Positions 8,360 through 16,557 of a DNA stretch of 64,000 bases are shown here, piece by piece. Both the position numbers and the translations under genes were made by a program. Position 1 is the stretch's first letter, and the number at the start of each line of letters is the position of its first letter. The stretch is from Gammaproteobacteria bacterium (GTDB lineage: Bacteria > Pseudomonadota > Gammaproteobacteria > Xanthomonadales > SZUA-36): positions 1 to 64,000 of the forward strand of contig JAUIJU010000010.1 of the NCBI GenBank assembly GCA_030431095.1. The letters are read 5' to 3'. Below the pieces are notes generated by a model. It did no database searches. It saw only the letters and a program-made list of their open reading frames with translations, and had not been told where the DNA came from.

Positions 8360-8719
8360 CTATTTCTTGCGCCAGCGACCAGACAGGTCCATGACGTAGT
8401 GGCCGCGGCGTGTTTTCTCGATCGCGGTCTGTCCGCCGACTTTCTCCACCTCGCTCAGGGGCGCGCCCTGCTGGCGGGCGATCTGCTCATAGCGGCGCTT
8501 GCGCTTGGTGTTTACGTCGTTGACCAGCGCCTTGACGTCGCCGGGCGCGTCCTGCCGGACCAGGCCGAGGTAGCCATCTGGCTTCTCGCCGATCCAGCCC
8601 TCGTCCTTGGCCGAATCGAGACTGGCGGCTGCCGCGGCCAGGCTGACCAGCATCCCGAGCAGGAGCGCGGACAGTTTCAGGGGGCGGCGGGCCGCCGCGG
8701 TGCGGTTCGCTGCGATCAT
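8360..8719 (-). CDS. ydbL: YdbL-family periplasmic protein (DUF1318)
   Basis: Periplasmic partner of the YdbH-YnbE lipid-transport bridge between inner and outer membrane. The 119-residue product has a signal sequence (LSALLLGMLVSLAAAAAS, about residues 15-32). The DUF1318 core follows: LDSAKDEGWIGEKPDGYLGL, VNDVNTKRKRRYEQIA and VGGQTAIEKTRRGHYV. The ATG (8719-8717) overlaps the ynbE stop codon by one base (TGATG), so translation is coupled. In E. coli YdbL is reported to modulate YdbH-YnbE interaction. Confidence 0.88.
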   Translation of the reverse strand: MIAANRTAAARRPLKLSALLLGMLVSLAAAAASLDSAKDEGWIGEKPDGYLGLVRQDAPGDVKALVNDVNTKRKRRYEQIARQQGAPLSEVEKVGGQTAIEKTRRGHYVMDLSGRWRKK

Positions 8720-8910
8720 CAGAAAATCTCCTCGTCTTCGAACATCTCTTCCACTTCCTTCTCCACCTTGACGAGAATTTCGTGCTTGATGTTGATGTTC
8801 ATGTTGATCTCGATGGGCTTGTCCGGCGCCTCGACTTTCACCGTGGGCGTACAGGCCATCGCCAGGCAGGCGGACAGCGCCGCCGCCAGGAATTTCACGT
8901 GCTTTTCCAT
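8719..8910 (-). CDS. ynbE: YnbE-family lipoprotein
   Basis: Small outer-membrane lipoprotein (63 residues) that multimerises and docks the C-terminus of YdbH. The signal peptide ends in lipobox LAMAC with Cys20 lipidated. Mature TPTVKVEAPDKPIEINMNIN followed by IKHEILVKVEKEVEEMF is the family signature, an alternating beta pattern that would add strands to the YdbH groove. The start at 8910 (MEKHVKFLAAALSA) follows an AAGGAGC about 12 nt upstream. A longer in-frame opening to 9159 has no family sequence. Confidence 0.9.
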   Translation of the reverse strand: MEKHVKFLAAALSACLAMACTPTVKVEAPDKPIEINMNINIKHEILVKVEKEVEEMFEDEEIF

Positions 8911-8959
8911 GTTCCGTACCTGCTCCTTATGTCGGACGCCTGCCGCGAGGTTAGCACCA

Positions 8960-8979
8960 TATTCATGAACAAATGAATA
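8960..8979. promoter_or_regulatory. operator-like inverted repeat upstream of ynbE
   Basis: Perfect 7-bp inverted repeat TATTCAT (8960-8966) / ATGAATA (8973-8979) with a 6-nt spacer. It is AT-rich in a GC-rich genome and lies in the 157-nt gap between the ydbH stop and the ynbE start. It has the size of a dimeric regulator site. No cognate regulator is visible nearby. Confidence 0.4.
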
Positions 8980-9067
8980 CGGGCTGAATGGCGCGATCTC
9001 GCGATGCGGCATTCTGTCGTGCCAAACGGGCCACCGAAGGGCCAGAATCGGGCCCTGGCGTGGCGCA

Positions 9068-11893
9068 TCAGGGTGAATCAGCCGGGACGCCTTGCGGGGT
9101 TTCCTCCAATGGTGTTTTGCCGGCGCGCAGGCGCTCGATAATGGCCCGCTCGAAGTCACCGGTCACGAACAGGCTGCGAAACAGCGCCGGCATGGCGCCG
9201 CCCAGGTTGAGCCGGAAGCGGATCGGGTGGCCGCCATACAGGTCCGGGTTGCGGCCCAGCAGGTCGATGGCCACCGTGTAGCTGCCGTCACTGAAGTAGT
9301 CGACCTCCCCGGACAGGGAGTCGTACTGGAAATTCTCCAGGGCCTGCAGGCCGATGTTCGTGGCCGGCGCGCCGGTGCTGTATCGCAGGTGGCCGGGACC
9401 GCGGGCCTCGAACCGGCCGTCATGTACGGCCAGGCCGCCTGGTTCGTTGACCACGGGCATGTGGGCGTCCACCGTGCCGCTGCCTTCCAGGCCGTTCACG
9501 TCGACGAAGGACAGCAGGCGTCCCAGGTCGAATCCCCGCCATTCGATTTCCGTGTCCAGGATGCGCCCGTCGACCATGCGCAACGCGGGAGAGGACAGGG
9601 CGCCGCCCAGCAGACCCGCGTCGAGGTCCAGCAGGCCCAGGTCGTCCGTCCCCTGGATGTCCACCTGCGTGTTGACCTGCACCAGGTCCAGGCCGGCGGC
9701 CAGGCGCGCCAGGTCCAGGGCCATTGGACCGCCGCCGGTCATGACGTCCGCCAGGTCGATGCGGGTGGCAAAGGTGAGGCCTTCGAAATCACTTTCCCCC
9801 AGGGCCAGGGCAAGTGCGTCACCCTGCACATCCAGCCCGCCGGACAGGCCGGCTTCGCCCAGGGCCACGGTTCCGTCCAGGGACAGGGTTCCTCCGGTGA
9901 ATTTCAGCGCCTCCGGCAGCGGCACGGCCAGGGCGCGGGCGGCGTCGCGCAGGGCGGCGCCGGGGAGTTCCGCCTGGTCGAAACGCACCGTCAGGGCGCC
10001 GCTGCCCAGGTTGGCGTCGACACCGAACGGGAGACTGGCGGAGTAGCCCAGCAGGGCTTCGCCACTGCCGAGGAAGCGCTCGCCCTGTTCCAGGACGCCA
10101 CCCAGGTCCAGGTCCAGGCCGGTGTGCAGGGCACCGTCCAGGCGGGCCTCCAGTCCCGTGGTCAGGCCGTGCAAGCGCGCTGTCGCGGCTGGCAGTTCCA
10201 GGGAATTCAGGTCCAGTTCCAGTCCGTCCATGCGGATGCCCAAACCGGGCAACTGAAGTCCAGAAAACTGGCCGGCGCCGCTCACCACAAGCGGCTCATC
10301 TCCCTGGGCCAGGACGTCGAAGGCGAACGAGGCGGCGCTGGCCAGCAGGTCTTCGCCCGCTTCCACGTCCAGTTGCTGACCGGCCAGGGGGCCGTCGAAG
10401 CTCAGACCATCCGCGCCGAACCCGGCCCGGCCACGCAGATCCAGCTGCGCGACAGCGAGATTCATCGCTGCATCGGACCAGCGAAAATCCCGGATCGTCG
10501 ACTCGGAGACGGTTCCGCTCAGTTCCACCGGTCCGCGCTCCGGGATCGACAGCCGCAGATCCAGGCCCAGGTTGGCGTTCGTGGCGGACAGGTCGGCCCC
10601 GTCCAGCGCCAGCCGCAGGTCTCCGCGAAGCGTGCCGGCGCCGGAAAGATCCGTGGACAGCGTGGACAGGCGTCCCTCGGCGGGCGCGGAAAGTCGTGCC
10701 TCCAGGTCGTGCATCGAGAGGTCGAATTCAGCGGCCCCGCCTTGTTGCCAGGACAACGCCAGGTCACCGGTCAACGCCAGGGCATGGGGCGGATGCAAAT
10801 CCAGTTCACCTGCCAGTCCGGTCGCCTTGCCGGTGTCGTCAAGCAGGGCGAAGCCAGCGGCCACATCTCCGTCTCCGAACAGGCCCGTCACGCCGGCATC
10901 GGCGGCCAGGGATTTGAGCCACCGGGTCATCGGGGGCAGGGCGCCGCCCACGTTCACGTCCAGCGCGGGAATCGACCAGCGGACCTGGTCGCCCTCGCGC
11001 ACCGCGCTTACAGCGGTATCGGCGGCCAGGCTGGCCCGCGCCATCACCAGGCGGACGTCACGCAAGGCCAGGTCCGCGGTCACCGGGCTCAGGTTCTCCT
11101 GGCCACGAAAAACCAGTTCGCCCTGGACGCGGCCTGCGAGCGAGTCAGGCGATCCGGCTTGCAGGCCATCGCCCAGGCTGGCCAGCAGGGTCGGTTCCAG
11201 CAGCGACAGGTCCAGGTCGAGCCCCAGCGTGGCCATGGTGTCCCGCGGCTCCAGGGGGTCGGATTCCTGGATGAACGCCAGGGCGGGTGCGGCGCCGGGA
11301 TCGCCCAGGCTGACCCGGGCCTCCAGGCGTGAACCGCCCAGCTCGACGACGACGAAAAGCGGCGCCCGCAATCCGGGTGGCGCCTCGACCCCGGTCTCGA
11401 TGCGCCGGGCCGCGCCACCGCTGTCGAACTCCAGGTCGATAAGACGCAAGTGCTGGATTGCGCCAGAGCCCGGGTAGGCGATGGTCAGTTGGTCCACGCG
11501 CACCGTGGGGTAATCACCCGGCGCGAGCAGGCGGGGAATGGAAAACTCGGCGGGACGCCAGGGCTGCGGCACAGCCGGTTCGTTGTCGCCGGCCGGCGCC
11601 AGTTCGATCGCCAGCCGGCCAAGGTGAAGCACCGGGCCACGGTGCGTGACCGTCACGTCGTCGGCTGTCACCGAGACCGCCATGCCGGCGACCACCCCTC
11701 GGGCCCGAAGCGAATCGATTCGCGTGCCGGAAAAGGTGGGCCGTCGAATGTCGGCCTGCTCCAGGCGCCAGCCGTCGGGCGCGAGCCACCCCGCCAATAA
11801 GGGCGCCCAGGCGGGCACGGACAGCCACGCCAGCATCGACAGCCCGGCCAGTCCGGCGATTGCCAGCAGGGTGCGTCGAACCCAGGGCTTCAT
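9068..11893 (-). CDS. ydbH: YdbH-family AsmA-like lipid transport protein
   Basis: Large inner-membrane-anchored, periplasm-spanning protein of the YhdP/TamB/YdbH group, which carries phospholipids to the outer membrane. About 941 residues (E. coli YdbH 879). There is one N-terminal anchor (VRRTLLAIAGLAGLSMLAWL). The rest is a long run of short beta-strands alternating with Gly/Asp turns, rich in LDLDL-type repeats, typical of a beta-taco groove. The C-terminal domain has FDLGRLLSFVDVNGLEGSGT and YSTGAPATNIGLQALENFQY, the family's most conserved part. I chose ATG 11893 (MKPWVRRTLL); ATG 11911 or GTG 11923 would add 6 or 10 residues, and none has a strong ribosome binding site. ynbE and ydbL follow. 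Confidence 0.88.
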   Translation of the reverse strand: MKPWVRRTLLAIAGLAGLSMLAWLSVPAWAPLLAGWLAPDGWRLEQADIRRPTFSGTRIDSLRARGVVAGMAVSVTADDVTVTHRGPVLHLGRLAIELAPAGDNEPAVPQPWRPAEFSIPRLLAPGDYPTVRVDQLTIAYPGSGAIQHLRLIDLEFDSGGAARRIETGVEAPPGLRAPLFVVVELGGSRLEARVSLGDPGAAPALAFIQESDPLEPRDTMATLGLDLDLSLLEPTLLASLGDGLQAGSPDSLAGRVQGELVFRGQENLSPVTADLALRDVRLVMARASLAADTAVSAVREGDQVRWSIPALDVNVGGALPPMTRWLKSLAADAGVTGLFGDGDVAAGFALLDDTGKATGLAGELDLHPPHALALTGDLALSWQQGGAAEFDLSMHDLEARLSAPAEGRLSTLSTDLSGAGTLRGDLRLALDGADLSATNANLGLDLRLSIPERGPVELSGTVSESTIRDFRWSDAAMNLAVAQLDLRGRAGFGADGLSFDGPLAGQQLDVEAGEDLLASAASFAFDVLAQGDEPLVVSGAGQFSGLQLPGLGIRMDGLELDLNSLELPAATARLHGLTTGLEARLDGALHTGLDLDLGGVLEQGERFLGSGEALLGYSASLPFGVDANLGSGALTVRFDQAELPGAALRDAARALAVPLPEALKFTGGTLSLDGTVALGEAGLSGGLDVQGDALALALGESDFEGLTFATRIDLADVMTGGGPMALDLARLAAGLDLVQVNTQVDIQGTDDLGLLDLDAGLLGGALSSPALRMVDGRILDTEIEWRGFDLGRLLSFVDVNGLEGSGTVDAHMPVVNEPGGLAVHDGRFEARGPGHLRYSTGAPATNIGLQALENFQYDSLSGEVDYFSDGSYTVAIDLLGRNPDLYGGHPIRFRLNLGGAMPALFRSLFVTGDFERAIIERLRAGKTPLEETPQGVPADSP

Positions 11894-12021
11894 CGCCTGC
11901 GGTCGCAACATGCGGGGATCCACCGGGTGATCATTGATTGCTCCAAGGGTCTGACGGCAGCCGCGTGCCGGTTACGTCGGAAACCGGTATTTTAGTCCGC
12001 GATTCGCAGGGAACATTCAAC

Positions 12022-12432
12022 ATGATTGAACAATCCGCCGCGCCGAGGGAGCACACCGGCCTGGTCCTGGTCCTGGTGTTCCTGGGCGGCGCATCCGGCT
12101 CACTGGCGCGTGAGCTGCTCGCGCCGGTCTTGCCGGCGCCCTGGTTCTGGGTCCCGATCCTTGCGGTCAACGTCGCCGCCTGCCTGGCCATCGGCATGCT
12201 GTACGTGTGGCGGGCCCGCCTGCACCCGTACTGGATGCACCTGCTGGTGGGCGGTTTTTGCGGCGGGTTTTCGACATTCTCGCATTTCAGCTACGAACTG
12301 GTGACCCTGGGCGATGCCGCACAATGGCTGCAGGCCGGCGCCTACGTGGTATCGGCCGTGGTGCTGGGCATCGGCGCCGCAGTGCTGGGCGAAGGTGTGG
12401 GGCGCCGTTTTCGCGGGCATCCCGTTTCGTGA
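12022..12432 (+). CDS. crcB: fluoride channel subunit CrcB/Fluc (first)
   Basis: Four-helix membrane protein exporting fluoride. 136 residues from ATG 12022. Conserved elements: LGGASGSLARELL at the end of helix 1, AVNVAACLAIGML in helix 2 (the pore Asn is kept but the following NxxG pattern is changed to NVAA), and GGFCGGFSTFSHFSYE in helix 3 (phenylalanine box). Positive charges are mostly in the helix 2-3 loop (WRARLH) and the C-terminus (GRRFRGH), which predicts both ends in the cytoplasm. It overlaps the second crcB by GTGA (12429-12432). I searched the upstream region for a fluoride riboswitch and did not find one. Confidence 0.9.
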   Translation: MIEQSAAPREHTGLVLVLVFLGGASGSLARELLAPVLPAPWFWVPILAVNVAACLAIGMLYVWRARLHPYWMHLLVGGFCGGFSTFSHFSYELVTLGDAAQWLQAGAYVVSAVVLGIGAAVLGEGVGRRFRGHPVS

Positions 12433-12803
12433 CCGAACTGGTCCTGCACGGATTCTTCGCCTTGGGTGGCGGCCTGGGGGCTGTCGCGCGGTTCCTCATG
12501 ACCACCGCCGTGACCCATCGCTATCCGCTGTCCACGTTGATTGTCAACGTGGTCGGTTGCTTCCTGCTGGGCCTGGGACTGACCGTGCTATGGGACTCGC
12601 CCGGATTGGTCGGTGAGCAGGAGCGACGCTTGCTGGCCGGATTCTGTGGGGGATTTACGACGTTCTCGAGTTTCGCATACCAAACCCTGGACCTGCGGCG
12701 GCAGGGCACCCTGTGGCACGCCCTGGTCAACGTCGTCGCCAGTCTGGTGCTCTGCGTCGCCGCCTTCCTGCTGGGCCGCTGGTCGGGCGTCGCCTGGGCA
12801 TGA
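12429..12803 (+). CDS. crcB: fluoride channel subunit CrcB/Fluc (second, GTG start)
   Basis: 124 residues starting at GTG 12429, inside the stop codon of the first crcB. It keeps the motifs better than its partner: LGGGLGAVARFLMTT, VNVVGCFLLGLGL (full NxxGxFxxG) and GFCGGFTTFSSFAYQTLDL. Positive charges lie in loops 1 and 3 (ARFLMTTAVTHRYP; DLRRQG), which predicts the opposite membrane orientation to the first subunit. That suggests an obligate antiparallel heterodimer rather than the dual-topology homodimer made by a single crcB. Paired Fluc genes are best known from Gram-positives. Confidence 0.92.
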   Translation: MTELVLHGFFALGGGLGAVARFLMTTAVTHRYPLSTLIVNVVGCFLLGLGLTVLWDSPGLVGEQERRLLAGFCGGFTTFSSFAYQTLDLRRQGTLWHALVNVVASLVLCVAAFLLGRWSGVAWA

Positions 12804-12821
12804 ACGCCCCCGCGATTTTGC

Positions 12822-12849
12822 TTGCATTGGTGGCCGTTTCGTTTACACT
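12822..12849 (+). promoter_or_regulatory. sigma-70 promoter of the metX-metB leader
   Basis: TTGCAT (12822-12827), 16-nt spacer, TACACT (12844-12849). Transcription would start about 5-8 nt before the first paired base of the riboswitch at 12862, which is the expected geometry. Confidence 0.6.
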
Positions 12850-12860
12850 TTGAAGCGTAC

Positions 12861-13060
12861 AACTCATTGAGACCGGCAGAGGGACTGGCCCTTAGAAGCC
12901 GGGGCAACCTTCGAAGCTAACCACTTCGAAAAGGTGCCAACTCCAGCGAAACCCGTCGAGGTTTCGGGAAATGAGTGTTCGGTCAGCGCTACGCGATGGG
13001 ACCGAACCCCTCCGCCGAAGGCCGGAGTTTCCAGTGAGTCGAGATTCATGCACCTGGAAA
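12861..13060 (+). ncRNA. SAM-I (S-box) riboswitch with expression platform
   Basis: S-adenosylmethionine-binding leader of metX. The core has the S-box signature GAGGGACTGGCCC (12880-12892), AGAAGCCGGGGCAACC (12894-12909) and AAGGTGCCAACTCC (12931-12944). P1 pairs ACTCATT (12862-12868) with AATGAGT (12970-12976). P3 is closed by TTCGAA on both sides (about 12910 and 12925), and P4 by GAAACC/GGTTTC (about 12948-12965). After P1 come an 8-bp hairpin GTTCGGTC/GACCGAAC (12977-12984, 13000-13007), a CTCCG/CGGAG hairpin (about 13010-13027), and TTTCCAG/CTGGAAA (13028-13034, 13054-13060), which abuts the CGAGG ribosome binding site. No long T-run follows, so control is probably at translation. Confidence 0.92.
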
Positions 13061-13067
13061 CGAGGCC

Positions 13068-14132
13068 ATGCACATGCTTTCAGACGCCGCCGGCTCATCG
13101 CGCTCACTCCGACGATGCATCGCCGAGACGCCCGACGATCTTGCCGCCGACCCCGAGTGTCGCGTCATCGAGCGCACTTTGCGCCTGGATGATCCGCTAC
13201 CGCTCGATGACGGTTCATCTCTGACCGGCCTGCAGGCCGCGGTGCGTCTGGTCGGCCCGCCCGGGGCGCCCGTGGTGGCGGTGCTGGGCGGCATTTCCGC
13301 TTCGCGCCGCGCCGTCATGCTACCGAATGAAGCCGGTAAAGGATGGTGGCAGAACGCGCTGGGCGCGGACGGCGTCGGCCTGGCCGAGCGTTACCGCGTC
13401 CTGGCTTTCGACTGGCTGGGTGGCGCCGGCGACACCACCGGGCCTTCCCACTGGCCAGGTGACGAAGCAGCGTTTCCCGCGGTCAGCACCCGTGACCAGG
13501 CACGTCTGCTGGCGCGCCTGCTCGAAGCCCTGGACATCGAGCGCCTGGCGGCCATCGTCAGTGCGTCATATGGCGGCATGGTGTCCCAGCATTTCGCGGT
13601 CTCCTATCCGGGCCTGGTGGAACGCATCATGGTGATCGGTTGCGCACACCGACCGGAACCGATGGCCACGGCACGGCGCCAGGTGCAAAAGCGAATCCTC
13701 GAGCTGGCCGGTGACGACGAGGCCGCCGGCCTGTCCCTGGCCCGGGCGCTGGCCATGACCACCTACCGCTCCCCGGCGGAATTTCGTACGCGTTTCGGCG
13801 GACAGGGCGGCCAGGCCCAACTGGCGGGATATCTGCAACACCAGGGCGAAAAATTCGCCCGCGTGTTCGACCGCGAGGCCTACCTGCGCCTGATCGACTC
13901 CATCGACGGCCACGAAATCGATCCGGCCGATATCAATGTGCCCATCGACCTGCTGGGTTTCAGTACCGACGAACTTTGTCCGCCGGAGCTGTTCCGCGAG
14001 TTCGCGGGTGCCGCGCCCCGCGTCAGGCGCAGCCGCGTGCTCGATACCGATTTTGGCCACGATGCATTCCTGTGCGAAGCGGAACGCGTTGCCGCCGCGA
14101 TTGATGAATTCCTGGAAGGAGACTCGCCATGA
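13068..14132 (+). CDS. metX: homoserine O-acyltransferase MetX (probably succinyl-specific)
   Basis: First committed step of methionine synthesis: acylates the homoserine hydroxyl from an acyl-CoA. 354 residues, alpha/beta hydrolase fold. The nucleophile elbow is SASYGGM with Ser167. The catalytic Asp is in GFSTDELCPPELF and the His in TDFGHDAFL near the C-terminus; the oxyanion segment is VAVLGGISASR. The ASYGG elbow and pairing with a cystathionine gamma-synthase resemble the Xanthomonadales MetX enzymes that use succinyl-CoA; acyl specificity is inferred. It lies directly behind the SAM-I riboswitch and overlaps metB (ATGA, 14129-14132). Confidence 0.93.
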   Translation: MHMLSDAAGSSRSLRRCIAETPDDLAADPECRVIERTLRLDDPLPLDDGSSLTGLQAAVRLVGPPGAPVVAVLGGISASRRAVMLPNEAGKGWWQNALGADGVGLAERYRVLAFDWLGGAGDTTGPSHWPGDEAAFPAVSTRDQARLLARLLEALDIERLAAIVSASYGGMVSQHFAVSYPGLVERIMVIGCAHRPEPMATARRQVQKRILELAGDDEAAGLSLARALAMTTYRSPAEFRTRFGGQGGQAQLAGYLQHQGEKFARVFDREAYLRLIDSIDGHEIDPADINVPIDLLGFSTDELCPPELFREFAGAAPRVRRSRVLDTDFGHDAFLCEAERVAAAIDEFLEGDSP

Positions 14133-15337
14133 GCGCCCCTAAACCCGCCACCAGCCCCGTGACCTGCGCCGTGCGCGCCGGTGTCGATACCGACAGTCAG
14201 TACGGGGCGGTGATGCCGCCACTGTACCTGTCCTCCAACTACAGCTTCGAGGGCTTCGACGGAAAGCGCCAGTACGACTACTCGCGCAGCGGCAATCCCA
14301 CGCGGGACCAGTTGGGCGACGCGCTGGCGGAGCTGGAAGGAGGCACCGCCTCCGTCGTTACCAATACGGGCATGTCCGCCGTGGTGCTGGTCACCTACCT
14401 GCTCAAGGCCGATGACCTGGTCATCGCACCGCACAACTGCTACGGCGGTTGCTACCGCGCCTTCGACTCCCTGGCCAGGCAGGGTCGGTTCCGCACCCGG
14501 TTCACGGATTTTCACGACCTGGACCGCCTGCGCCGTGAATGCCGCCTGCACCGACCGAAGATCATCTGGGTGGAGACGCCCAGCAACCCGCTGCTGCGGG
14601 TCACCGATCTGCGGCGCGTGGCCATGATCGCCCGCGAATGCGGCGCCTTGCTGGTGGCCGACAACACCTTTCTGACGCCACTGGGCCAGCGCCCGCTTGA
14701 ACTGGGCGCCGACATCGTGGTGCATTCGACCACGAAGTACATCAATGGCCACAGCGACGTGGTCGGTGGCGCGGTGATCACCCGTGATGCGTCCCTGCAC
14801 GAGGACCTGGCCTGGTGGGCCAACTGCGTGGGCTCCACCGCCTCGCCGTTCGACTGCAGCCAGGTGCTGCGTGGGTTGCGCACACTGCATGCTCGTCTGC
14901 GTTGTCACGAGGAGAACGCCTGGTCGGTGGCCAAGTTGCTGGCGGGCCATCCGGCGGTGAAGACCACGCATTACCCCGGATTGCCGGACCACCCGGACCA
15001 CGCCCTTGCGCGCCAGCAGCAAAAGGGTTTCGGCGCCATCATCAGTTTCGAGCTGCAGGGCGGCGAGGCGGCGGTGCGCACCTTTCTCGAGGGCCTTTCC
15101 TGTTTCACCCTGGCCGAGTCCCTGGGCGGCGTGGAAAGCCTGGTGTGCCATCCGGCCACCATGACCCACGCGGCCATGTGCGAGGAAGCGCAGATCGAAG
15201 CGGGTATCGGTCCCGGACTGTTGCGCCTGTCGGTAGGCATCGAGCACGAACGCGACCTGGTGCAGGATCTCAAGGCCGGTCTGGACCGGGTCGGCGTCGA
15301 AGCTGAACGCGTGGAGCGCCTGGCCGGCGTCGGCTAA
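14129..15337 (+). CDS. metB: cystathionine gamma-synthase MetB (Cys/Met PLP enzyme)
   Basis: PLP enzyme joining O-acylhomoserine and cysteine into cystathionine. 402 residues. The PLP lysine is Lys203 in HSTTKYINGHSDVVGGAV; YDYSRSGNPTRDQLG, NTGMSAVVLV, WVETPSNPLLRVTDL and SLGGVESLVCHPATMTHA are the fold-type I Cys/Met family motifs. The ATG overlaps the metX stop by 4 nt, so both genes are under the SAM riboswitch. Its role as synthase rather than lyase or sulfhydrylase is inferred from the metX partner. Confidence 0.92.
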   Translation: MSAPKPATSPVTCAVRAGVDTDSQYGAVMPPLYLSSNYSFEGFDGKRQYDYSRSGNPTRDQLGDALAELEGGTASVVTNTGMSAVVLVTYLLKADDLVIAPHNCYGGCYRAFDSLARQGRFRTRFTDFHDLDRLRRECRLHRPKIIWVETPSNPLLRVTDLRRVAMIARECGALLVADNTFLTPLGQRPLELGADIVVHSTTKYINGHSDVVGGAVITRDASLHEDLAWWANCVGSTASPFDCSQVLRGLRTLHARLRCHEENAWSVAKLLAGHPAVKTTHYPGLPDHPDHALARQQQKGFGAIISFELQGGEAAVRTFLEGLSCFTLAESLGGVESLVCHPATMTHAAMCEEAQIEAGIGPGLLRLSVGIEHERDLVQDLKAGLDRVGVEAERVERLAGVG

Positions 15338-15361
15338 GGCGGATCGTGCCTCGGGGCGGCG

Positions 15362-15390
15362 GTTGAATTGGACCGCCCCCAGCCTCATTT
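15362..15390 (+). promoter_or_regulatory. possible sigma-32 promoter of dnaJ
   Basis: GTTGAA (15362-15367), 15-nt spacer, CCTCATTT (15383-15390): one mismatch in each RpoH element (consensus CTTGAA and CCCCATNT). It lies between metB and dnaJ, 46 nt before the dnaJ ATG. It would restore heat-shock control to a dnaJ that is no longer linked to dnaK. Confidence 0.5.
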
Positions 15391-15435
15391 CTGGGGGGAT
15401 GAACACACCCGGAGTGGGACGGGACACGAAGCTTC

Positions 15436-16557
15436 ATGGCAAAAAAAGACTACTACGAAGTGCTCGGCGTCAGCCGGGACGCCAAAGATGACGAGTTGCG
15501 CAAGGCCTACCGGCGCCTGGCCATGAAATTCCATCCGGACCGTAACCCGGATGACGCCACCGCGCAGGAACGTTTCACCGAGGCCAAGCAGGCCTACGAG
15601 GTGCTCAAGGACCCACGCAAGCGCTCAGCCTACGACCAGTTCGGCCACGCGGCCGTGGACCAGGGCGCCGGTGGCGCCGGTGGTGGTTTTCACGGCGACG
15701 TCGGTGACATTTTCGGTGACATTTTCGGCGATATCTTCGGCCAGGGACGACGGGGGCGCGCTCCCCAGCGCGGTTCCGACCTGCGGTTCGCGCTGGAGCT
15801 GGACCTGGAGGAAGCCGTCAGCGGCGTGGAGCGCGAGATTCGAGTGCCCACGCTCAGCAGTTGTGGCGGTTGTGACGGCTCTGGCGCCACCGACGGCCAG
15901 AAAGAGACCTGCACCACCTGTGGCGGTGTCGGCCAGGTGCGCATGCAGCAGGGTATTTTCTCAGTGCAGCAGACCTGCCCGAACTGCCAGGGCACCGGCC
16001 AGCGCATCGCCAATCCCTGTCCCGAGTGCAGCGGACAGGGTCGGGTGCGGGAGACCCGCACCCTGTCGGTGAAAATTCCGCCCGGCGTCGATACGGGCGA
16101 CCGCATCCGCCTGGCGGGTGAGGGCGAGGCCGGCCCCAACGGCGCCCCGGCCGGTGACCTGTACGTGGAAGTTCGGGTCCGTTCGCACCGCATTTTCGAG
16201 CGCGATGGCGACAACCTGTACTGCGAGGTTCCGGTGCATTTTTCCACCGCCGCCCTGGGCGGCGAGCTGGAGTTGCCCACGCTGAACGGCCAGGTGAAGC
16301 TGAAGATTCCAGCCGAGACCCAGACCGGAAAAATGTTTCGGCTCAAGGGCAAGGGCGTGAAATCAGTGCGCAGCCACCGTCACGGCGACCTGATGTGTCG
16401 CGTGGTGGTGGAAACGCCGGTGCGCCTCAACAAGGAGCAGAAAGCGCTGTTGCGCGAGTTCGAGGCCTCCTACCAGGGTGACAAGACCGAGCACAACCCG
16501 CGGTCGCACTCGTGGCTCGAGAGCGTACGTGAGTTCTTCGACCGGATGACTTCGTGA
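15436..16557 (+). CDS. dnaJ: co-chaperone DnaJ (Hsp40, class A)
   Basis: Delivers substrates to DnaK and stimulates its ATPase. 373 residues (E. coli 376). The J domain at 1-70 carries [10 protein letters not shown] with the HPD triad. A Gly/Phe-rich linker follows ([20 protein letters not shown], with the DIFGDIFG unit repeated). Four CxxCxGxG-type zinc motifs come next: [24 protein letters not shown] and CPECSGQG. Then comes the C-terminal substrate domain ([20 protein letters not shown]). It overlaps dapB by 4 nt (GTGA), as part of dnaJ-dapB-carAB order. Confidence 0.99.
   Translation: MAKKDYYEVLGVSRDAKDDELRKAYRRLAMKFHPDRNPDDATAQERFTEAKQAYEVLKDPRKRSAYDQFGHAAVDQGAGGAGGGFHGDVGDIFGDIFGDIFGQGRRGRAPQRGSDLRFALELDLEEAVSGVEREIRVPTLSSCGGCDGSGATDGQKETCTTCGGVGQVRMQQGIFSVQQTCPNCQGTGQRIANPCPECSGQGRVRETRTLSVKIPPGVDTGDRIRLAGEGEAGPNGAPAGDLYVEVRVRSHRIFERDGDNLYCEVPVHFSTAALGGELELPTLNGQVKLKIPAETQTGKMFRLKGKGVKSVRSHRHGDLMCRVVVETPVRLNKEQKALLREFEASYQGDKTEHNPRSHSWLESVREFFDRMTS

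Noticed and set aside
9092-11332. 746-codon plus-strand opening opposite ydbH
   Set aside because: It is antisense to ydbH, rich in Gln/Gly/Ala repeats that mirror the LDLDL-type repeats of ydbH, and has no start signals.
11924-12021. Fluoride riboswitch upstream of the crcB pair
   Set aside because: The conserved GATGG and the pseudoknot-forming blocks of the crcB RNA motif are not recognisable in the 98 nt available.
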